DNA from: Corynebacterium amycolatum SK46
Lineage (GTDB): Bacteria > Actinomycetota > Actinomycetes > Mycobacteriales > Mycobacteriaceae
Direction: 5' to 3'
NCBI RefSeq assembly: GCF_000173655.1
Contig: NZ_ABZU01000002.1
Location: 186,001 to 250,000 of the forward strand
DNA: 64,000 bases
Shown here: in pieces, positions 43,946 through 58,782 of the stretch
How the letters are laid out: each line of letters begins with the position of its first letter
Numbering within the stretch: the stretch's first letter is position 1
Notes under the pieces: model-generated
Database searches by the model: none
Told to the model about the DNA's origin: nothing
The model's input: the letters and a program-made list of their open reading frames with translations, nothing else
Position numbers and translations under genes: made by a program

Positions 43946-45250
43946 CTAATCCTCCCACCACTGTCGCTCGGGGACATCGCCGCGGGAGCCGTCAGGAAGC
44001 AACTTAACTCCTAGCACCTGGTGCAGCTGGATGGCGTTATGACGGAAATTGTATTCCGAGCCGGCCATGTACATGCCCCACAACTTCGCCGTCTGTTCCC
44101 CGACGAGCTCAACTGCCTTATCCCAGTCGTTCTCCAGGTTTTCGCACCAGTCGTTGAGAGTGCGGGCATAGTCAAAGCGAAGGTTCTGCTGATCGACCAT
44201 CTCGAATCCCTGGTCCTGCATGGCATGCATGATTGTGCCAACGCCAGTGAGCTCGCCATCCGGGAAGATGTAGCGATCAATGAAGGTGCCCTTGCGGGTG
44301 CGGTGATTATCCCAGTAAGTAATGCAATGGTTGAGCATCAAACCGCCCTCCTTCAGCTTTCCGTAAAGGAAACCAAAGAAGCTCGGGTAGTTTTTAACGC
44401 CAATATGCTCCAGGATGCCGATCGCAGAGATGGCATCGAAGTTCTGTTCGGAGACATCTCGGTAATCCTGAAAGCGCACCTCAGCCAGATCCTCGAGACC
44501 TTCTTCCTTGATTTTCGCCTGTGCCCACTCTGCCTGCTGTTCAGAGAGAGTCACGCCAATCGCCTTCACTCCACGCCTAGCTGCATAGAGAACCATGCCA
44601 CCCCAACCGCAGCCAACGTCGAGAAGCCGGTCGCCTTCCTTTAGACGCAACTTATCGAACACCAGGCGATACTTGTTCTCTTGAGCCTCTTCAAGCGTGG
44701 AGTCTTCATTCGGATAATACGCACAGGTGTACGTCATCGAGGGCCCGAGTAGCAACTCATAGAATTCATTACTCACGTCGTAATGCGAAGAGATTGACGC
44801 TGCGTCGCGTTCCTTAGAATGGCGAGCCAAACCGTTGTGCAGGCGCTTCTTCCACCATGCGGTGCGCTCGATCTCCGGGATTTCAGGAACATATGGCAGC
44901 CCCATCGCCCGTAGCGAGCGGACGACCTTTGCCAAAGTTGCAGCAGGTGGAACCTCGAATTGATCATGCAAGTCCATCAACGCCCCGAAGGCCTCGATGG
45001 GGTGCCCGAGGCTCACGCGGGTCAGTTCCAGTTCACCGGTAACGAATGCGCGTCCAAAGCCGACATCGTCGCGCAGATGGGTCACGATGTGATTCAAAGC
45101 GTCGCGCGAGCGTACATTGATGCCAACTTTCGCATCCTCCGGGCCTGCAGCCGAACCGTCGAAAGCAGTCAAACGCAGCGGCAGTGGCTTTCCCGAAGTA
45201 TCGATGAAGGCCTCGAAAATCTCTGCAACAGTCATTGGAGTAAACGCCAT
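43946..45250 (-). CDS. Fatty-acid methyltransferase (TmsB/UfaA-like, CFA-synthase family)
   Basis: 434 residues in the cyclopropane-fatty-acid synthase family. An N-terminal lipid-binding part (about 1-135) precedes the SAM domain: LLDVGCGWGGMVLYAARRG, GVTLSEQQAEWA, GILEHIGVKNY. With the FAD oxidoreductase directly upstream it forms the pair that turns oleoyl lipids into 10-methylstearate: the methyltransferase makes the 10-methylene intermediate and the partner reduces it. AAGGA precedes the ATG by eight bases. A simple cyclopropane synthase is the alternative, but the pairing argues against it. Confidence 0.82.
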   Translation of the reverse strand: MAFTPMTVAEIFEAFIDTSGKPLPLRLTAFDGSAAGPEDAKVGINVRSRDALNHIVTHLRDDVGFGRAFVTGELELTRVSLGHPIEAFGALMDLHDQFEVPPAATLAKVVRSLRAMGLPYVPEIPEIERTAWWKKRLHNGLARHSKERDAASISSHYDVSNEFYELLLGPSMTYTCAYYPNEDSTLEEAQENKYRLVFDKLRLKEGDRLLDVGCGWGGMVLYAARRGVKAIGVTLSEQQAEWAQAKIKEEGLEDLAEVRFQDYRDVSEQNFDAISAIGILEHIGVKNYPSFFGFLYGKLKEGGLMLNHCITYWDNHRTRKGTFIDRYIFPDGELTGVGTIMHAMQDQGFEMVDQQNLRFDYARTLNDWCENLENDWDKAVELVGEQTAKLWGMYMAGSEYNFRHNAIQLHQVLGVKLLPDGSRGDVPERQWWED

Positions 45251-45341
45251 GATGAGTCCTTATCTGTGAAAGATGCAGCTAAGTGATCTGTTTTTGATTT
45301 AGACGTCAGCGCAGGGTTAAACACTCAGCACTGCGATTGAG

Positions 45342-46880
45342 TTAAGCGCCAGCAACGGTCTTGTCATAAAGGCGCGGGAACCGCGAGTTGGGATCGTAGA
45401 TCTCCTTGAGCTCGTCGGGCAGACCACCTCCATAGAGCTCTTCAAACTGCTCCGGCGAGTAGAAAGCCTCGGAATACAGTGACTTATGCCCACCCAATTC
45501 ACTGACCTTTTCCTCGATGACCCGGTTAAAGGCACCGGGACGCGAATCGCCGGGCACCAAATTGATTGGTACTGCTGACCAGAACCCCACGTTGACCCAG
45601 GTGGTCTCGGGATCAAGCGGATAGAGGGGCCACGGGCTGTCGCTATCGGCCAATTTGTCACCGCTACCAATAAGATTCTCTGAACCTTCCCGAAGGTGGA
45701 TTGGGCACATCCACACTGGCTGGATATCGCAAGCTTCGAAGAACCAATCCAAAAACTCAGCCAGTCGGTCGACAGTGACTTCGATATCCTGAACGACGCG
45801 CTCGTTGGCTGGAAGCCCCTTCCGAGCCTTCATCTTGTTCTCAAGGTCATATTTCTTATCGAGGCCAACCAGCTTCCAATAGAAAGACGAACGCTTGAGC
45901 TCTCGCGGCCACACAGCCCGCACTGTCGGATTCTGGGCCCCAAAAGCTCGAGAGCACCAGAACCAGTCAACATCCCAGCGCCAGATGTAATCGCGAATGG
46001 TGAGACGATCTCGGGTAATTCCCGATGGATGCTGGAGCGAGCGGTAGTAAACCTTGTCCCGGGTGTAGTCCGAGACAGGACCTTCTTCCTCCGTCTTACG
46101 GCCGAGCACAAGGTAGATTTCTTCCGGCGAGAACGCCACACCATCAAGAAAATCAACGGGTTCGCCTTGGTATTCCTTCGTGGCGACAACGGCAGCGAGC
46201 TTTTCAGCCGCCTCTGTTGTGGAGTGGCAACGCACATGCCGGAGTTCAACGTACGGCAGTACTTCCTCCAGCTCGATCTTCAGTCTCACGACGTACCCGA
46301 GCGACCCATAGGAATTAGGAAAGCCCCGGAACAGGTCCACATTCTCAGTGCGAGAGCAGGTCACAATCTCGCCAGTGCCGGTCAGAATATCCATTTCCAG
46401 CACCGATTCATGCGGCAGACCATTGCGAAACGCTGTGGACTCTACGCCCATGCCTGTGACAGCTCCGCCGAGCGTAATCGTCTTCAGTTCAGGGATTACA
46501 AAGGGCATGAGCCCATAGGGCAAGGTGGCATCCACCAAGTCTTCGTACGTGCACATTCCCTGCACATCAGCAGTCTTTGCAACAGGGTCAACGGCTACCA
46601 CCCCACCGAGACCACTGACATCAAGGCCAGGGATATCGGTTTCACTGCGGGTCCGAAAAAGGTTCGATGTCCCCTTCGCCAACCGCACTCGCTTATCGAC
46701 GGGAATAGATTGAAAACTCTCCAGGAGTTTCTGCACGCCCTGCTCATGCGCATACCAGCCCACCGGTTCAACACAGACCTGGTCAATTCCTCGCCCCGGT
46801 GCCAGCTTCGCTGCCGCGGCAGTGAGCTTTCCGGCTAGACGAGGGACAGTGCCAACACCAGGAATCTGTTGATGAGCCAT
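45342..46880 (-). CDS. FAD-dependent oxidoreductase (TmsA-like, branched-lipid reductase)
   Basis: 512 residues from the ATG at 46880. The N-terminal FAD_binding_4 domain shows LAKGTSNLFRTR, GVVAVDPVAKTADVQGMCTY and LGGAVTGMGVES; the C-terminal half is the oxidase cap. The family also contains DHCR24-like reductases. Placed directly upstream of the methyltransferase and on the same strand, it is the likely NADPH-dependent reductase of 10-methylene fatty acids. Two in-frame ATG codons upstream would add residues without a ribosome-binding site. Confidence 0.8.
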   Translation of the reverse strand: MAHQQIPGVGTVPRLAGKLTAAAAKLAPGRGIDQVCVEPVGWYAHEQGVQKLLESFQSIPVDKRVRLAKGTSNLFRTRSETDIPGLDVSGLGGVVAVDPVAKTADVQGMCTYEDLVDATLPYGLMPFVIPELKTITLGGAVTGMGVESTAFRNGLPHESVLEMDILTGTGEIVTCSRTENVDLFRGFPNSYGSLGYVVRLKIELEEVLPYVELRHVRCHSTTEAAEKLAAVVATKEYQGEPVDFLDGVAFSPEEIYLVLGRKTEEEGPVSDYTRDKVYYRSLQHPSGITRDRLTIRDYIWRWDVDWFWCSRAFGAQNPTVRAVWPRELKRSSFYWKLVGLDKKYDLENKMKARKGLPANERVVQDIEVTVDRLAEFLDWFFEACDIQPVWMCPIHLREGSENLIGSGDKLADSDSPWPLYPLDPETTWVNVGFWSAVPINLVPGDSRPGAFNRVIEEKVSELGGHKSLYSEAFYSPEQFEELYGGGLPDELKEIYDPNSRFPRLYDKTVAGA

Positions 46881-47192
46881 GAAAGCTACCGTAACCGCAG
46901 GTCTTGGGTGACTTCTATGCATGGTGACCGATATTTCCCCGCAGACTGGCTGGGAAACGACCGAACTTCGCATTACCTACGGAGAGCAATTCAGCGCCTG
47001 AAAAGGCTATTTGCATCTATATCTATAACTTGCTTCGGGTAGTTTTAGTTCCCCGTCGTCTTACCCTACAAAAGGGTGGCGACCGAATGAGGTCCGGAAC
47101 AATAGCTCACTGTGTTTACTGCTGGCGAATGTTTACTGCTGGCGAACGCTGCCCCATTGCCTAGACCACATGGCCAGCGTATAGGTGGGGAC
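46881..47192. other. Divergent intergenic region
   Basis: Promoter region for the oxidoreductase (minus) and the NAD(P)-binding gene (plus). A 17-base direct duplication (TGTTTACTGCTGGCGAA) lies near 47113-47146. No clear promoter pair is identified. Confidence 0.45.
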
Positions 47193-47840
47193 ATGTCTAA
47201 GAAGGTTATTGTCATTGGCGGCCACGGCAAGGTGGCCCAAATCGCTACTCCCCTACTTATCGACGACGGCTGCGAGGTCACGTCTGTTATTCGCAACCCC
47301 GACCAGGTCCCGGATATCGAGGCTCTCGGCGCCACACCAGCCGTTTACGACATCACCAGTCTCTCGACAGAGCAGTTTGCGGACCTTCTCAGCGGGCATG
47401 ATGCCGTGATTTGGTCCGCCGGCGCTGGTGGAGGTTCACCAGAACGAACTTACGCGATCGACCGCGACGCAGCTATTACTTCGATTGCCGCGGCCGAGCA
47501 GGCTGGCGTTAAGCGCTACGTCATGGTCTCCTACTTTGGTGCGGGCCACGACCATGGCGTTCCAGAGGATCACAGCTTCTTTGCCTACGCCGAGTCCAAG
47601 GCTGCAGCCGACGAAGCGCTGCGCGCTTCAAACCTTGAGTGGACCATTCTCGGCCCGAGTGCGCTCACGCTCGACAAGGGCCAGGATTCCATCGACACCA
47701 CGGCGGACAAGGCAGGCGAGGTCGCTCGTGCGACCGTTGCCAATGTCATCGCGCAGACCGTGTTCAACGAAACTACCGTTGGTCGCATCATTAACTTCAA
47801 CGAGGGCAACACCCCGATTGCAGAGGCTCTCAAGGAGTAG
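47193..47840 (+). CDS. NAD(P)H-binding protein, atypical short-chain dehydrogenase type
   Basis: 215 residues. The dinucleotide fold opens with KVIVIGGHGKVAQ, later VIWSAGAGGGSPERTYAIDR and the YAESK segment carrying the Tyr and Lys of the SDR active site. Members are often annotated NAD-dependent epimerase or NmrA-like; the substrate is unknown. The ATG at 47193 has GGTGGGG and, further up, TATAGG at leaderless spacing; an upstream in-frame ATG at 47112 is less likely. Confidence 0.78.
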   Translation: MSKKVIVIGGHGKVAQIATPLLIDDGCEVTSVIRNPDQVPDIEALGATPAVYDITSLSTEQFADLLSGHDAVIWSAGAGGGSPERTYAIDRDAAITSIAAAEQAGVKRYVMVSYFGAGHDHGVPEDHSFFAYAESKAAADEALRASNLEWTILGPSALTLDKGQDSIDTTADKAGEVARATVANVIAQTVFNETTVGRIINFNEGNTPIAEALKE

Positions 47841-47955
47841 AGGAAGGAAGCCGGGGACGGAACCCCTAGCCCCTCCCTCCCCTGCCCCTGCCTCTGTTCC
47901 TATCGCTTTTCTTCAGCCTCCAGCTGAGTTTTCCAGTTGAGTTGCCTCGACAAAG

Positions 47956-48026
47956 AAAAATCCTCCGGCACGACCGTGACGAACTAGCAAGCTGCTAGTA
48001 AGCCACTACTGTGCCGGAGGATTTTT
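47956..48026. terminator. Bidirectional terminator between rpoC and the NAD(P)-binding gene
   Basis: A 16-bp perfect stem (arms 47956-47971 and 48011-48026, including AAAAATCC/GGATTTTT) encloses a smaller CTAGC/GCTAG hairpin. A or T runs on both sides suit both directions. It serves the convergent rpoC (minus) and 47193-47840 (plus). Confidence 0.9.
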
Positions 48027-48142
48027 CCGGTTGCCACCTGACAGCTAGCGCACTAAGCCCCAACTGCCAGGCGTGGTGCTTTGTCCGACAGCAGCCGGGG
48101 AATTCTCCCGCTCCCCAGCCGCGGCCGCAAAGCTATTGATTT

Positions 48143-52114
<3,972 letters not shown>

Positions 52115-52262
52115 CTGTTTTCCCTTTCCCTCCGCATCGAAGTAATGCGGAAACCAAATTCTCTGCGGAGGTTTTTGTACGTTGTCGTCTGTGTTGGGTT
52201 ATTCGCGAGTTAGGGCTTCCCGACCCTGATACTCACGCAATGTTTCGTCGTTAAGCGAGAAA

Positions 52263-55200
52263 CTATGCGGAGTCAGCGTCGGAACGCTCATCGCGGGACA
52301 GGTTAATGCCGAGGGAAGCGGTCGCGTGGTCGAGTTCCTCATCGTCGGAGGAGCCCAACTCAACCGGAACGCCGTCGGCCGAAAGGACCTCAACGTTCAG
52401 GCAGAGCGACTGCAGTTCCTTCAGAAGCACCTTGAACGACTCCGGAATACCCGGATCCGGAATGTTGTCGCCCTTCACGATTGCCTCGTAGACCTTGACG
52501 CGGCCAACCACGTCATCGGACTTGATGGTGAGCAGCTCCTGCAGGGTGTAGGCAGCGCCGTATGCCTGCATTGCCCACACCTCCATCTCACCGAAGCGCT
52601 GACCACCGAACTGAGCCTTACCACCCAGCGGCTGCTGGGTAATCATGGAGTACGGACCGGTGGAACGAGCGTGAATCTTCTCGTCGACCAGGTGGTGCAG
52701 CTTCAGCATGTACATGTAGCCCACCGAAACCGGGAACGGGAACTTCTCGCCAGAGCGGCCGTCGAACAGCGTGGCCTTACCGTCAGCGTTGACCAGCACC
52801 TCGCCGTCACGGTTCGGGCGGGACGACGCGAGCAGACCAGCGAGCTCCTCGTTCTCAGCACCGTCGAACACTGGGGTTGCAACCAGGGAGTCGGACGGAA
52901 CGTCGTGCAGGTCGGCCGGAAGACGCTTAGCCCAATCCGGATCGCCCTCAATGCTCCAGCCGGCCTTCGCCAGCCAGCCGAGGTGAACCTCGAGGACCTG
53001 GCCGATGTTCATACGACGCGGAACACCGTGGGTGTTCAGAATGATGTCGACCGGGGTGCCGTCCGGCAGGAACGGCATGTCCTCCTGCGGCAGGATCTTG
53101 CCGATAACGCCCTTGTTACCGTGGCGACCTGCCATCTTGTCGCCGTCCTGGATCTTGCGCTTCTGCGCAACGTACACGCGGACCATCTCGTTGACTCCCG
53201 GTGCCAGGTCGTCATCGTCTTCACGGGAGAAGACGCGGACGCCGATGACCTTGCCGGACTCACCGTGCGGAACACGCATGGAAGTGTCACGGACCTCGCG
53301 GGACTTCTCGCCGAAGATAGCGCGCAGCAGGCGCTCCTCCGGAGTCAGCTCAGTCTCGCCCTTCGGCGTGGTCTTAGCGACCAGGATGTCACCGTCGCGA
53401 ACGTCGGCACCGATGCGGACGATGCCGCGTTCATCCAGATCCTTCAGCATCTCCTCGGACGCGTTCGGGATGTCACGGGTGATTTCCTCCGGACCCAGCT
53501 TGGTGTCGCGGGCGTCAATCTCGTGCTCCTCGATGTGAATCGAGGTCAGGATGTCCTCCTCAACCATGCGCTGGTTCAGGATGATGGCGTCCTCGTAGTT
53601 GTGACCTTCCCACGGCATGAATGCCACGAGCAGGTTCTTACCAAGTGCCATCTCACCGTTGTCGGTACCCGGACCGTCAGCGATGACCTGGCCGGCCTCA
53701 ACACGCTGGCCCTCGTCAACCAGTGGCTTCTGGTTGTAGCAGGTGCCCTGGTTAGTGCGCTCGAACTTGCGCAGCAGATAGGTGTGGCGCTGGCCCTCAT
53801 CGTCCATGATGGTGATGAAGTCTGCCGACACGGTCTCGACCACACCGGTGGCCGAAGCGACAATGACATCGCCTGCGTCGTAAGCAGCACGCTGCTCCAT
53901 ACCGGTACCGACGAACGGAGCCTCCGAACGCAGTAGCGGCACAGCCTGACGCTGCATGTTCGCACCCATCAGGGCACGGTTAGCGTCGTCGTGCTCGAGG
54001 AACGGAATCATGGCAGTAGCCACGGAGACCATCTGACGCGGGGAAACATCGAGGTAGTCGACCTCATCGGCGCGGACGGACTCGACGTCACCACCCTTCT
54101 TGCGAACAGACAGGGTCTCCTGAACGAAGCGGCCGTTCTCGTCAATCGGCGTGTTAGCCTGCGCGACGACGTAGCGGTCTTCCTCATCAGCGGTGAGGTA
54201 GTCGACCTCGTCGGTGATGACACCATCGCGGACGCGGCGGTACGGAGTCTCAATGAAACCGAACGGGTTCACGCGTGCGTAGCAGGACAGCGAACCAATC
54301 AGGCCGATGTTCGGCCCCTCTGGGGTCTCAATTGGACACATGCGGCCGTAGTGGGACGGGTGAACGTCTCGAACCTCGAGACCAGCACGGTCACGGGTCA
54401 GACCACCCGGACCCAGTGCGGACAGACGACGCTTGTGGGTCAGACCCGACAGCGAGTTGTTCTGGTCCATGAACTGGGACAGCTGGGAAGTACCGAAGAA
54501 CTCACGGATAGCCGCGGAGACCGGGCGCACGTTAATCAGAGTGGTCGGCTGGATCGACTCCACATCCTGAGTGGTCATGCGCTCACGAACCACGCGTTCC
54601 ATGCGGGACAGACCCACGCGAACCTGGTTCTGAATCAGCTCGCCTACGGTGCGCAGACGACGGTTACCGAAGTGGTCGATATCGTCGGTCTCAACCGGAA
54701 TCTCGACCCCTTCCGGCGAGGTCATAACATTCTCGCCGTCGTGCAGGCGCACGAGGTATTCGATGGTGGTAGCGATATCCTGTTCGGTCAGGACCATCTC
54801 GCCAGAGACCTCAGTACCCAGGCCCAGCTTGCGGTTGACCTTGTAGCGACCGACCTTGGCCAGGTCGTAGCGCTTCGGCTTGAAGAAGTTGTTCTCCAGC
54901 AGAGCCAGCGCGGACTCGCGCGTCGGCGGCTCACCCGGGCGCTGCTTGCGGTAAATCTCCAGCAGAGCCTCGTCGGTGTTTGCAACACCGTCCTTCTCCA
55001 GGGTGGCCATCATGATCTCAGAGAAGCCGAAGCGCTCCTTGATTTCCTCAGTGGTCCAGCCGAAAGCCTTCAGCAGAACCGTGACCGGCTGGCGACGCTT
55101 ACGGTCAATACGAACGCCGACGGTGTCCCGCTTGTCGACGTCGAACTCCAGCCACGCACCGCGCGACGGAATAATCTTCACCGAGTGCAGCGGGCGCTCG

Positions 55201-55751
55201 GTGGACTTGTCGATGGTCTCATCGAAGTAGACGCCCGGAGAGCGCACCAGCTGAGAAACAACGACACGCTCAGTTCCGTTGACGATGAACGTACCCTTGT
55301 CCGTCATCATCGGGAAGTCACCGATGAAGACAGTCTGGCTCTTGATCTCACCGGTCTCGCGGTTGGTGAACTCCGCGGTGACGTAGAGGGGAGCCGAGTA
55401 GTTGATGTCCTTATCCTTGGACTCATCCACGGTGTTCTTGACGGAGTCGAACCATGGGTCCGACAGCGTCAGGGACATCTTCTGGGAGTAGTCCTCGATC
55501 GGAGAGAGCTCTTCTAGAATATCTTCGAGACCGCTGGTAACCCGAGCGTCTTCTCCGAGCTCCTCCTGGCGACGAGCGCGCCACTCAGGCGTGCCAATGA
55601 GCCATGCGAAAGACTCACGCTGCAGGTCGAGCAGACCAGGAACCGCGATCGGCTCCTGAATCTTTGCAAACGAGTACCTCTTCGAAGCTCCGGGAATACC
55701 GGTTACTGCCTTGGTCTGGCGGGAGACTGCCAAGATGCGTCCTTCCAGCAC
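52263..55751 (-). CDS. rpoB: RNA polymerase beta subunit
   Basis: 1162 residues, GTG start, product beginning [16 protein letters not shown] as in corynebacteria. The rifampicin pocket (about 417-447; [14 protein letters not shown] then [14 protein letters not shown]) has the wild-type His and Ser at the main resistance sites. It precedes rpoC in the usual order. Confidence 0.98.
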   Translation of the reverse strand: MLEGRILAVSRQTKAVTGIPGASKRYSFAKIQEPIAVPGLLDLQRESFAWLIGTPEWRARRQEELGEDARVTSGLEDILEELSPIEDYSQKMSLTLSDPWFDSVKNTVDESKDKDINYSAPLYVTAEFTNRETGEIKSQTVFIGDFPMMTDKGTFIVNGTERVVVSQLVRSPGVYFDETIDKSTERPLHSVKIIPSRGAWLEFDVDKRDTVGVRIDRKRRQPVTVLLKAFGWTTEEIKERFGFSEIMMATLEKDGVANTDEALLEIYRKQRPGEPPTRESALALLENNFFKPKRYDLAKVGRYKVNRKLGLGTEVSGEMVLTEQDIATTIEYLVRLHDGENVMTSPEGVEIPVETDDIDHFGNRRLRTVGELIQNQVRVGLSRMERVVRERMTTQDVESIQPTTLINVRPVSAAIREFFGTSQLSQFMDQNNSLSGLTHKRRLSALGPGGLTRDRAGLEVRDVHPSHYGRMCPIETPEGPNIGLIGSLSCYARVNPFGFIETPYRRVRDGVITDEVDYLTADEEDRYVVAQANTPIDENGRFVQETLSVRKKGGDVESVRADEVDYLDVSPRQMVSVATAMIPFLEHDDANRALMGANMQRQAVPLLRSEAPFVGTGMEQRAAYDAGDVIVASATGVVETVSADFITIMDDEGQRHTYLLRKFERTNQGTCYNQKPLVDEGQRVEAGQVIADGPGTDNGEMALGKNLLVAFMPWEGHNYEDAIILNQRMVEEDILTSIHIEEHEIDARDTKLGPEEITRDIPNASEEMLKDLDERGIVRIGADVRDGDILVAKTTPKGETELTPEERLLRAIFGEKSREVRDTSMRVPHGESGKVIGVRVFSREDDDDLAPGVNEMVRVYVAQKRKIQDGDKMAGRHGNKGVIGKILPQEDMPFLPDGTPVDIILNTHGVPRRMNIGQVLEVHLGWLAKAGWSIEGDPDWAKRLPADLHDVPSDSLVATPVFDGAENEELAGLLASSRPNRDGEVLVNADGKATLFDGRSGEKFPFPVSVGYMYMLKLHHLVDEKIHARSTGPYSMITQQPLGGKAQFGGQRFGEMEVWAMQAYGAAYTLQELLTIKSDDVVGRVKVYEAIVKGDNIPDPGIPESFKVLLKELQSLCLNVEVLSADGVPVELGSSDDEELDHATASLGINLSRDERSDADSA

Positions 55752-56186
55752 CTCACGCGGTGGAGCACACCGGCAACCGGTGGTGCGCTCCGCCCGCTTG
55801 GTTTATACGCGATTCAAGTTGCAGGAATTATTTCTGTTGCGCACCGGGATACTTTGCGTCTAACCTTTGGTCACACACGAAAGTGATTCCCCCGCCACTT
55901 GGCCTCCAAGACCGGCCCTTAAAAGGCGAGCCCCCGAGCCCTAACGGCGGCGCCGCGGCAACTCCTTTAACAGCTAGATGCACGAAAAACGGTGCTACAT
56001 AATAGCCCCGAGCCCCGAGCGCAAACTATAAAAGAGCTGGCGACAGATACACTAATTCCAGCGCAACGATTTAGCCTATATCAAAAACTGGCAGTTGTCT
56101 AGTACAACTTGACAAATCGGGCGTGTCGCATTCACCCGTCACCGATATAAACGGTGAGGCCTGGGCACTAGGGCCGTCGTAAAGCG
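55752..56186. other. rpoB upstream region
   Basis: 435 bases without a gene. Several -10-like hexamers on the minus strand (TATTAT, TATAGT near 56000-56030; TATAAA near 55805) but none with a convincing -35, so the promoter cannot be placed. One copy of the 11-mer GCTTTACGACG (reversed) lies at 56175-56185. Confidence 0.5.
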
Positions 56187-56204
56187 TTACTCTGCTTTAC
56201 GACG
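56175..56204. repeat. Inverted pair of the GCTTTACGACG 11-mer
   Basis: CGTCGTAAAGC at 56175-56185 and GCTTTACGACG at 56194-56204 form a perfect 11-bp stem with an 8-base loop that spans the stop codon of the DUF3068 gene. No T-run follows. The same 11-mer is found singly in other gaps of the window. Confidence 0.7.
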
Positions 56205-57152
56205 GGTCGAAGGACGCACGATGCCCACGATTGCGATGAATACCAGAATCGAACCGGACGTAATAAGACCGATTGACCACGGCTCTAGAGCTGGGCGCTG
56301 GAAATTCTGTATTGCGCCAAAGAGAAGCTGATTGGAAAGGCCTTCGTCCATCTTGCCGTTGAAGCGCAGGTAGTCCATGATAGGCTCGCCGTCGCGAGTC
56401 TCCCACCAAAGGTGGATGTCCTCGGCCATATCGATGACCGAGCCAGACTTCGGCTCAACCCACAAATCACGGGTGCCCTGGTACTGGAGGAAGCCGGATT
56501 TGTCATCCTGAGTTAGTTGAGAGACGTAAGAACGGTACTTCTGGGCGAGATTCGTCTTCTCAATATCCTGACGGAAATGCAGAATGCGGTTGCCACCGCG
56601 CTCCTCTTCCCCGACAAACTTTGCCGGCAAGGAATCGTGGAGGAAATCATCAAAGATCAGGTATTCTTTTTCCTCCGTGTCGGCCGGGAGCTTCACCCAA
56701 TTCCCCTCGAAATCCACCGATCGCGGAACGCCGGCCATGCGGTCAACAAGCGTCGCAGGAGCCAACGCCTCGCCGGTGAGTCGATCAATGGTCACTGTCC
56801 AGATATTGGCCTCGATAAGCTCCGTCAGCGGGTCGGTGCCCATAACCTCAGGGGGAAGCTCACGCATTTCAGTTACACCGACACGAAGCGAAACCTTGTC
56901 CGCATCGGCGGGTTCGATAAGCACGCCGTGAAGCTGTCGCTGCAGCGGCGAGTGCACTTCTTCCCGCTTGCCTTCTTCGTTAATCCTGGTGGATACGCCG
57001 TCTTCCGCCCGCAGGGTGTACGACACCGGCGGCAGGTCAAGTGGCATTTTGGGATCAACATTGAGCACTTTGGGCAGCAAGATGCCAGCAGCAAGCAGTG
57101 CGGTGCCTAGACCCAACAGAAGGATAGACAAAATTCTCGGCCGTGAGAGCAT
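56187..57152 (-). CDS. DUF3068 (PorA-family-like) membrane protein
   Basis: 321 residues from the ATG at 57152 (MLSRPRILSI). N-terminal membrane helix or signal anchor, an outside domain of about 260 residues containing VEPKSGSVIDMAEDI, and a C-terminal membrane helix followed by a basic tail (RPSTRRKAE). This matches actinobacterial DUF3068 proteins, several annotated porin PorA family, whose function is unclear. A longer start at 57182 has no ribosome-binding site; TAAAGT seven bases before 57152 suggests a leaderless mRNA. Confidence 0.75.
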   Translation of the reverse strand: MLSRPRILSILLLGLGTALLAAGILLPKVLNVDPKMPLDLPPVSYTLRAEDGVSTRINEEGKREEVHSPLQRQLHGVLIEPADADKVSLRVGVTEMRELPPEVMGTDPLTELIEANIWTVTIDRLTGEALAPATLVDRMAGVPRSVDFEGNWVKLPADTEEKEYLIFDDFLHDSLPAKFVGEEERGGNRILHFRQDIEKTNLAQKYRSYVSQLTQDDKSGFLQYQGTRDLWVEPKSGSVIDMAEDIHLWWETRDGEPIMDYLRFNGKMDEGLSNQLLFGAIQNFQRPALEPWSIGLITSGSILVFIAIVGIVRPSTRRKAE

Positions 57153-57282
57153 GTTAGATACTTTACAGGCCAATAGGGGCAATCAAGACAATGAGTGGGC
57201 TGGTTTTTGCCCCAACTCCCTGTGACGGGTGAGATTAGTGAGGTTTTGCCCGGGTCAGGTGGGTTAGCAAAGGCCCCAGAAA

Positions 57283-57326
57283 CAAAAGAACCGCCAACCC
57301 CGGGTAAAAATCCCAGAATTGGCGGT
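57283..57326 (-). terminator. Terminator of rplJ-rplL
   Basis: Stem ACCGCCAA/TTGGCGGT (57290-57297, 57319-57326) with an inner GGG/CCC pairing, then TCTTTTGTTT on the minus strand. Confidence 0.85.
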
Positions 57327-57375
57327 CAGAATTGGTAGCTTTAGGCCACTACCGGGGCCGAAGCAAGTAAGTGAA

Positions 57376-57759
57376 TTACTTGAGGGAGACCTTTGCGCCA
57401 GCCTCTTCCAGCTTAGCCTTAGCAGCCTCAGCGTCGTCCTTGGAAGCACCCTCCAGGATAGCCTTCGGAGCGGACTCAACCATCTCCTTAGCCTCCTTCA
57501 GGCCCAGGCCGGAGACGATCTCGCGGACAGCCTTAATAACGCCAATCTTCTTAGCGCCAGCGTCCTCGAGGATGACGTCGAACTCGTCCTTCTCCTCAGC
57601 AGCAGCGTCGCCGCCAGCAGCGCCTGCAGCAGCAACTGCGACCGGAGCAGCAGCGGTGACGTCGAACTCTTCCTCGAAAGCCTTCTTGAACTCGGTGAGC
57701 TCAACGAGGGTCATTTCCTTGAAAGCCTCGAGCAGTTCCTCAGTGGTGTACTTAGCCAT
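57376..57759 (-). CDS. rplL: 50S ribosomal protein L7/L12
   Basis: A 127-residue stalk protein. N-terminal dimer domain, Ala/Gly-rich hinge (about 37-55) and a C-terminal factor-binding domain ([30 protein letters not shown]). It recruits translation GTPases. Downstream of rplJ in one operon. Confidence 0.97.
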   Translation of the reverse strand: MAKYTTEELLEAFKEMTLVELTEFKKAFEEEFDVTAAAPVAVAAAGAAGGDAAAEEKDEFDVILEDAGAKKIGVIKAVREIVSGLGLKEAKEMVESAPKAILEGASKDDAEAAKAKLEEAGAKVSLK

Positions 57760-57883
57760 GGATATTCTCCTATGAGTGTGGTGCGGCCGCTCCCCTCAGA
57801 GATCCCTGGGGTCGAAGCCGTCAAAGTGATATTTAAAAGTTTTTCGCGTGATTTAGTTCGCGTAGTTCGCGAGCCGCTCGGGA

Positions 57884-58396
57884 TTACTTCTTTTCCTCGA
57901 GTGCCGCAGCAAGGCGGGCAACCGAGGAGGTCGGAGCATCGAGCAGGCCAGCGACGTTCGCCAGAACGCCGTTGAAGGCACCAGCCAGCTTTGCCAGCGT
58001 GGTCTCACGGTTATCCATATCCGCAAGAGCCTCGAACTGTGCTGCATCGATTGCAGCACCGTCCATGTAGCCGCCCTTGATCACGAGGTTCTTGTTGTCA
58101 CCGGCGAACTTCTTAATCGCCTTAGCCGCATCCACAGCCTCGCCCTTGATGAAGGCGACTGCAGTCGGGCCGTTCAGGTGCTCATCAAGACCCTCAATCC
58201 CTGCCTCGTCGGCAGCGATCTTGATCATGGTGTTCTTGGCGACGGAGTACTTAACATCAGCACCGAGGGCGCGACGCAGTTCCGTGATTTCCGCAACGGA
58301 CAGGCCGCGGTACTCAGTCAGCACGATAGCGTTGGACTCTTCGACGTCCTGCTTCAGCGCTGCAACAGCTGCAATCTTCTCAGCATTTGCTGCCAT
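57884..58396 (-). CDS. rplJ: 50S ribosomal protein L10
   Basis: A 170-residue L10, base of the L7/L12 stalk. The start at 58396 is chosen for AGGAGGCGAG upstream and the normal length. A hairpin in the leader (58469-58504) may regulate it. Confidence 0.95.
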   Translation of the reverse strand: MAANAEKIAAVAALKQDVEESNAIVLTEYRGLSVAEITELRRALGADVKYSVAKNTMIKIAADEAGIEGLDEHLNGPTAVAFIKGEAVDAAKAIKKFAGDNKNLVIKGGYMDGAAIDAAQFEALADMDNRETTLAKLAGAFNGVLANVAGLLDAPTSSVARLAAALEEKK

Positions 58397-58468
58397 GTGT
58401 ACTCTCGCCTCCTTCCTGGTCTTTGCAATTTTCCGCTCGGCCAAGTGAAGGATTCTTTTGCGCAAATA

Positions 58469-58504
58469 CAACAAACGCCCCAATCCTCGCACAAGGATGG
58501 GGCG
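58469..58504 (-). terminator. Hairpin in the rplJ leader (terminator or attenuator)
   Basis: On the minus strand CGCCCCA-TCCT pairs with AGGA-TTGGGGCG (one mismatch) and is followed by TTTGTTGT. It is 70 bases upstream of rplJ and downstream of the candidate promoter, so it is more likely an attenuator than the terminator of the upstream gene. Confidence 0.55.
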
Positions 58505-58606
58505 CACAATTCTTTGGCATGTTCCACTTCGACATCGCCGACTCCAAGGTCAGCAAGTGAAGTCAAACTGCGCAAGCGCTTCCAAGTCCTCCTGCGTGGG
58601 CCGCCC

Positions 58607-58633
58607 ACTGTATTCCTACAATGAAACCTTCAA
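58607..58633 (-). promoter_or_regulatory. Candidate rplJ promoter
   Basis: Minus strand TTGAAG (58633-58628), 15 bases, TACAGT (58612-58607). Spacing is short, so this is tentative. Confidence 0.35.
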
Positions 58634-58782
58634 TCCGCTTCTTTCAAAGCGAATGACCGACGGTCTTCGGTGAAACTTGAGTACCAACCTCCATCTTCCC
58701 AACTCGATGTTGGTACTGATTGGAAGCCGGTCAAACTTCGTGAAGAAACTCTATACCAGACCCAGGCAATTAACCAAATCGC

